Assembly: GCA_002309335.1 (NCBI GenBank)
Contig: DBXH01000053.1
Location: forward strand, 1 to 8,375
Direction of reading: 5' to 3'
DNA: 8,375 nt
Source of the DNA: Bacteroidales bacterium UBA1217
GTDB taxonomy: Bacteria > Bacteroidota > Bacteroidia > Bacteroidales > P3
The position numbers and the translations under genes are program-made. Of the stretch, positions 5,709-8,375 are shown in pieces; positions within the stretch are counted from its first letter, which is position 1, and every line of letters starts with the position of its first letter. Under the pieces are notes generated by a model that was not told the DNA's origin, searched no databases, and saw only the letters and a list, made by a program, of their open reading frames with translations.

Positions 5709-6958
5709 TGATACGTTGGGCATTCTTTTCAACTTTGGCGATCGGGCTCTTTTGGCTCGTTTATCGCCTCACGCTGGGACGCGATCGATGGTTCCAGCTT
5801 TCGCGGGTGTATATTGTTTCCACCCTTGTCTTTGGGCTGGTGTTTCCGTTGGTGAGGATTCCGGTGGCCTCTTTGACGGGTGGAATGAGTCTGACAGTCT
5901 TGGATGAGGTCGTTGTTGGCTCGTCTATTGCGGCTACGTCGTCTGTCGTTTCGCAAGGAGATGGTTTTTCGTTGCTTTCAGTAGTGTATCTGCTTGGAGT
6001 CGTGGTGTCTATGGCACTGTTGCTGTTCTCTTTGGGGCGTGTGGTTTTACACCTGCATAAAATGAGTTATGAGCAACGGGGCAATCTTAAGTTGACGCTG
6101 TTGGACGACAACACATCGCCTTTCTCGTTCTTCAACCGCGTATTGATTGGGAGGAAGACTATGAGCGAGGATGAGCTGCGGTCGGTGTTGGCTCACGAGA
6201 GTGAACACGTGCGCCTGCGGCATTCCTTGGATGTGCTTGCCGTGCGGTTTATCTGTTGCATTGTCTGGTTCAACCCTTTTGCCTGGCTGATGTTGCGCGA
6301 GTTGAAGGCTGTACACGAGTATCAGGCCGACGCTGCAACGATAGACAATGTCGACCGCAAAAACTATTTCCGCTTGCTCTTCAGGCAGGCCACTGGTGTT
6401 GGATATGGCCATATCACAAATAAATTCAATAATATTAACATTAAAAAGCGAATCATTATGATGAAAAAACAAAAAACACGCTATGGTGCCTGGAAGGTGT
6501 TAGCAGCGTTGCCCGTAGCGGCTCTGCTGATGGTGGTTGGCTGCAAACCCGGCGAGGAAGCCGCGGCCACCGACGATCAGGAGGTCGCAGCCGTCGGCGC
6601 GACGGAGCAGCCTTCGATTGAGCCTGTCGTTTACGACTCCAAGCCCGACCCGTCGGTGCTTGACGAAGCCCCCGAATTCCCTGGTGGCACCGAGAGCCTC
6701 CGTAATTATTTAGTCAAGAACCTTCGTTACCCTGAGAAGGCCAAGAAAGAAGGCATTGAGGGCAGGGTGGTTGTCCGGTTCACGGTAACGGAAGATGGCA
6801 GTATTGTTAACGTCGAAGTGTCGCAAAGTCTGGGCGGCGGCTGCGACGAGGAGGCTGTCCGTGTCGTCAAGGCTATGCCCTATTGGAAACCTGCTATTAA
6901 GGACGGCAAGCCTGCCGCAGGCCAATATGCCTTGCCGATTACTTTTAAACTCAAATAG
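5708..6958 (+). CDS. M56 (BlaR1-like) metallopeptidase fused to TonB C-terminal domain
   Basis: This 416-residue inner-membrane protein has hydrophobic segments near residues 2-20, 34-52, 88-110 and 180-197. The M56 zinc site is HESEH (His163, Glu164, His167), with Glu204 of the AVHEYQAD segment as likely third ligand. A fifth hydrophobic segment (262-279) leads through a proline/acid-rich linker to a TonB C-terminal domain (~323-416), recognised by FPGG, YPEKAKKEGIEGRVVVRF and the WKPA region. BlaR1 carries a penicillin-sensing domain at this place; the TonB domain replaces it. The arrangement is frequent in Bacteroidota and its signal is unknown. Oddly, the fifth segment, starting at the double Met 251-252, resembles a lipoprotein signal ending in VVGC (Cys279). 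A strong terminator follows the gene. Confidence 0.9.
   Translation: MIRWAFFSTLAIGLFWLVYRLTLGRDRWFQLSRVYIVSTLVFGLVFPLVRIPVASLTGGMSLTVLDEVVVGSSIAATSSVVSQGDGFSLLSVVYLLGVVVSMALLLFSLGRVVLHLHKMSYEQRGNLKLTLLDDNTSPFSFFNRVLIGRKTMSEDELRSVLAHESEHVRLRHSLDVLAVRFICCIVWFNPFAWLMLRELKAVHEYQADAATIDNVDRKNYFRLLFRQATGVGYGHITNKFNNINIKKRIIMMKKQKTRYGAWKVLAALPVAALLMVVGCKPGEEAAATDDQEVAAVGATEQPSIEPVVYDSKPDPSVLDEAPEFPGGTESLRNYLVKNLRYPEKAKKEGIEGRVVVRFTVTEDGSIVNVEVSQSLGGGCDEEAVRVVKAMPYWKPAIKDGKPAAGQYALPITFKLK
6458..6958 (+). other. Possible internal start: lipoprotein-like TonB domain protein
   Basis: Two ATG codons (6458-6463) inside the M56-TonB gene open a 166-residue frame. It begins with basic MMKKQKTRYG, then a hydrophobic core, then VVGC, which fits a loose lipobox with cysteine 29 residues in. 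An A-rich, Shine-Dalgarno-free leader like those of other genes here precedes it. Independent translation is possible but speculative. Confidence 0.2.
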
Positions 6959-6997
6959 GAGTCCCTTCCAGAATACTAATGTTGCACCTATTTGTCG

Positions 6998-7030
6998 GCC
7001 GGCTGCTACCAATGCAGCCGGCTTTCTTTT
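6998..7030 (+). terminator. Intrinsic terminator of the repressor/M56 operon
   Basis: GCCGGCTGC (6998-7006), seven-base loop, GCAGCCGGC (7014-7022) is a perfect 9-bp GC-rich stem followed by TTTCTTTT. It lies 40 bp after the M56-TonB stop and should isolate this operon from rpsL downstream. Confidence 0.9.
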
Positions 7031-7121
7031 GCTATGTTTTCGCACACGGGTTAATAAACCCCTGTTATATCTTACCTCCAGGTTATAATTTAAGTTAATT
7101 TTAACAATTGCCTTATCAAAC

Positions 7122-7135
7122 TTTACTATAGTAAA
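7122..7135. repeat. 14-bp perfect palindrome
   Basis: TTTACTATAGTAAA is its own reverse complement. Its right half is the beginning of the first 11-bp tandem unit, and a further CAAACTTTA copy overlaps its left side. It could be a dimeric regulator site. Confidence 0.5.
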
Positions 7136-7185
7136 CTTTAGGTAAACTTTGGTTAGGCTTTGGTAAAAGTTTGGTAAGGCTTTAA
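7131..7185 (+). repeat. 11-bp degenerate tandem repeat, five units
   Basis: The units are GTAAACTTTAG, GTAAACTTTGG, TTAGGCTTTGG, TAAAAGTTTGG and TAAGGCTTTAA, contiguous without gaps (starts 7131, 7142, 7153, 7164, 7175). The third position of each is A and positions 8-9 are always TT. The array sits ~270 bp upstream of the rpsL promoter and ~100 bp after the preceding terminator. Confidence 0.7.
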
Positions 7186-7274
7186 CCCTTAATTACCATA
7201 TAGTTACGTTGATGATGCGATTGGGCGTTTTTTTTGGTGGGTTTACGGGGTGTTTTGGGGTGCGAAAAAACTTT

Positions 7275-7288
7275 TCAACAATTGTTGA
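7275..7288. repeat. 14-bp perfect palindrome
   Basis: TCAACAATTGTTGA is a perfect palindrome. With flanking bases the halves read TTTTCAACA and, on the other strand, TTATCAACA. The latter is one mismatch from the DnaA box consensus TTATNCACA. It could be a regulator site; a replication role is not supported by anything else nearby. Confidence 0.45.
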
Positions 7289-7456
7289 TAAATTTTGCCG
7301 AAATCCAGAAAAACGGGTTGAAAAAGGGGTTTGAAATTGTGGCGAAAACGGGTGAAAATGAGGCTGAATTATGAAAAAATACATTTTGTAATTCACTAAC
7401 AATCAAATCGCCCGAAGAATTTTAACTTTTTTTAAGAATGTTTGGCGCACAAACGT

Positions 7457-7487
7457 TTTGCCAGTATAAAAAATGGTTGTACTTTTG
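7457..7487 (+). promoter_or_regulatory. Promoter of the rpsL operon
   Basis: TTTG (7457-7460), a 19-base spacer, and TACTTTTG (7480-7487) match the Bacteroidota consensus exactly. Transcription should start near 7494, giving a ~75-base leader before rpsL. Confidence 0.8.
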
Positions 7488-7500
7488 CACTCCATTTTGT

Positions 7501-7515
7501 GGGCATAGTATGCCC
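7501..7515 (+). promoter_or_regulatory. Leader hairpin in the rpsL 5' UTR
   Basis: GGGCATAGTATGCCC is a perfect inverted repeat of 7-bp arms around one base; realistically it folds as GGGCA/UGCCC with a five-base loop. It lies within ten bases of the predicted RNA 5' end, with an A/U-rich unstructured stretch between it and the ATG. It may stabilise the mRNA or bind a ribosomal protein. Confidence 0.55.
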
Positions 7516-7568
7516 TCGAAATTGAACGGAAAACATTAATTTAGAAATAATAATATCAAAAAGAAACA

Positions 7569-7952
7569 ATGCCAACAATTCAACAATTAGTTCGCAAAGG
7601 ACGTCAGAAAATGGAGTACAAAAGCAAGTCTCCCGCCCTGGACTCGTGTCCGCAACGTCGTGGTGTCTGCACCCGTGTGTACACTACCACTCCTAAAAAA
7701 CCTAACTCGGCAATGCGTAAGGTGGCGCGTGTGCGTCTGACCAACCAGAAGGAGGTCAATGCCTATATTCCGGGTGAAGGCCACAACCTTCAGGAGCACT
7801 CCATCGTTATGATTCGTGGCGGTCGTGTAAAGGACCTGCCGGGTGTTCGTTATCACATCATCCGTGGTGCCCTTGATACCTCTGGAGTTGACGGTCGTCG
7901 TCAGCGTCGTTCGAAATACGGTGCAAAACGTCCGAAACAAGCCGCTAAATAG
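7569..7952 (+). CDS. rpsL: 30S ribosomal protein S12
   Basis: This 127-residue protein is collinear with E. coli S12 over nearly its whole length. S12 sits at the decoding centre of the small subunit and contributes to codon-anticodon accuracy. The conserved TTTPKKPNSA loop has Lys43, and the GGRVKDLPG loop has Lys88, Asp89 (methylthiolated in E. coli) and Pro91. These are wild-type residues at the positions where streptomycin-resistance changes arise. The start follows an A-rich leader without Shine-Dalgarno and gives the family N-terminus MPTIQQLVRKGR. It is the first gene of the str operon here, 34 bp ahead of rpsG. Confidence 0.98.
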   Translation: MPTIQQLVRKGRQKMEYKSKSPALDSCPQRRGVCTRVYTTTPKKPNSAMRKVARVRLTNQKEVNAYIPGEGHNLQEHSIVMIRGGRVKDLPGVRYHIIRGALDTSGVDGRRQRRSKYGAKRPKQAAK

Positions 7953-7986
7953 TTTTAAGTTTAAGAATTAAGTAAGAAAAATAGCA

Positions 7987-8375
7987 ATGAGAAAAGCTAA
8001 ACCGAAAAAGAGAATCATCCTTCCGGATCCTAAATACAATGACGTTCTGGTTACCAAGTTCGTCAACAACCTGATGATGGGCGGCAAGAAGACTATCGCC
8101 TATAAGATTTTCTACGAGGCAATCGACGTGGTTGCCGACCGTACCAAAGAGGACGGCCTTGAGGTGTGGAAGAAGGCTTTGGCCAACATCACTCCTTCGG
8201 TCGAGGTTAAGAGCCGCCGTATCGGTGGTGCCACTTTCCAGGTGCCTACCGAAATCCGCCCCGAGCGCAAGCAGTCGATCGGTATGAAGAACCTTATCAG
8301 CTTCTCGCGCAAACGCAGTGAGAAGACTATGGCTCTGAAGCTGGCTGCTGAAATCCAGGCCGCTTACAAGGAAGA
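7987..8375 (+). CDS. rpsG: 30S ribosomal protein S7 (3' end outside window)
   Basis: The ATG at 7987 opens a frame of 129 complete codons that runs off the window edge; full-length bacterial S7 is about 156-158 residues, so roughly the last 28 are missing. S7 starts assembly of the 30S head by binding the 3' domain of 16S rRNA and contacts mRNA and tRNA at the exit site. The N-terminus is basic (MRKAKPKKRIILPDP), and the conserved segments VTKFVNNLMMGGKKTIAYKI, VEVKSRRIGGATFQVPTEI and a later ISFSRKRSEKTMALKLA are intact. It follows rpsL in the usual str-operon order. In E. coli S7 represses this operon; whether that holds here is unknown. Confidence 0.97.
   Translation, partial: MRKAKPKKRIILPDPKYNDVLVTKFVNNLMMGGKKTIAYKIFYEAIDVVADRTKEDGLEVWKKALANITPSVEVKSRRIGGATFQVPTEIRPERKQSIGMKNLISFSRKRSEKTMALKLAAEIQAAYKE

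Larger units (their letters stand above)
7031..7456. other. Repeat-rich intergenic region before the str operon
   Basis: No supported gene is present in these 426 bases. The only open frame (minus strand, 7193-7402) has low-complexity composition and no recognisable family. The region contains a 14-bp palindrome at 7122-7135, five 11-bp units at 7131-7185, a series of G-runs on the plus strand (7223-7260, continuing at 7315-7317 and 7326-7329), and a second perfect palindrome at 7275-7288. Confidence 0.65.

Noticed and set aside
5358..6958. Beta-lactam resistance regulon
   Set aside because: No beta-lactamase or penicillin-binding sensor domain is present; a TonB domain occupies the sensor position.
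7275..7290. Replication origin signal
   Set aside because: There is one palindrome with imperfect DnaA-box-like halves, and no box cluster, no unwinding element pattern and no dnaA nearby.
7193..7402. Minus-strand 69-codon open frame
   Set aside because: Its composition follows the G-runs and palindrome of the intergenic region, with no domain and no promoter match.
7569..7952. Streptomycin-resistance allele of rpsL
   Set aside because: Lys43, Lys88 and Pro91 are all wild type.

Overview
The window looks like chromosomal DNA of a member of the Bacteroidota, most likely order Bacteroidales. Four things point there. Promoters fit the Bacteroidota pattern TTTG-N19/20-TAnnTTTG. Genes start after A-rich leaders with no Shine-Dalgarno sequence. 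A BlaI-type repressor precedes an M56 peptidase fused to a TonB C-terminal domain. A DUF4369-thioredoxin protein sits beside an S41 protease. Family or genus cannot be fixed from the sequence alone.

Layout. Positions 1-1299 are AT-rich and decayed. They hold three 11-bp repeats spaced exactly 33 bp apart, then two degenerate pieces of AAA+ (AAA_14/DUF4143-type) ATPase genes. The pieces are separated by a terminator, two promoter matches and a nested inverted repeat. Positions 1300-1890 hold a minus-strand type II toxin-antitoxin pair: a YafQ-like RNase toxin and a ribbon-helix-helix antitoxin, overlapping by 4 bp. A 13-bp-arm palindromic operator sits on top of their promoter. Positions 1983-5200 hold a minus-strand gene run: S41 C-terminal processing protease, then a DUF4369/TlpA thioredoxin-like secreted protein, then a NUDIX hydrolase with a GTG start.

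From 5358 the plus strand carries a BlaI-family repressor and, overlapping it by one base, a membrane M56 metallopeptidase with a TonB C-terminal domain, closed by a strong intrinsic terminator. About 540 bp of repeat-rich intergenic DNA follow, then the start of the str operon: rpsL (S12) and rpsG (S7, cut by the window edge), with a well-defined promoter and a leader hairpin.

How the genes may work together. The toxin-antitoxin pair is probably self-regulated through its operator. The BlaI/M56 pair resembles a repressor plus membrane protease-sensor, and it is divergent from envelope proteins (S41 protease and periplasmic thioredoxin) across 157 bp that carry a near-identical 12-bp direct repeat. 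Shared control of both arms is possible but unproven. I see no clearly new multi-gene system. The most unusual signals are the 33-bp-spaced repeats, the recurring 11-bp repeat register in several intergenic regions, the lipobox-like segment inside the M56-TonB protein, and the composite ATPase remnants.
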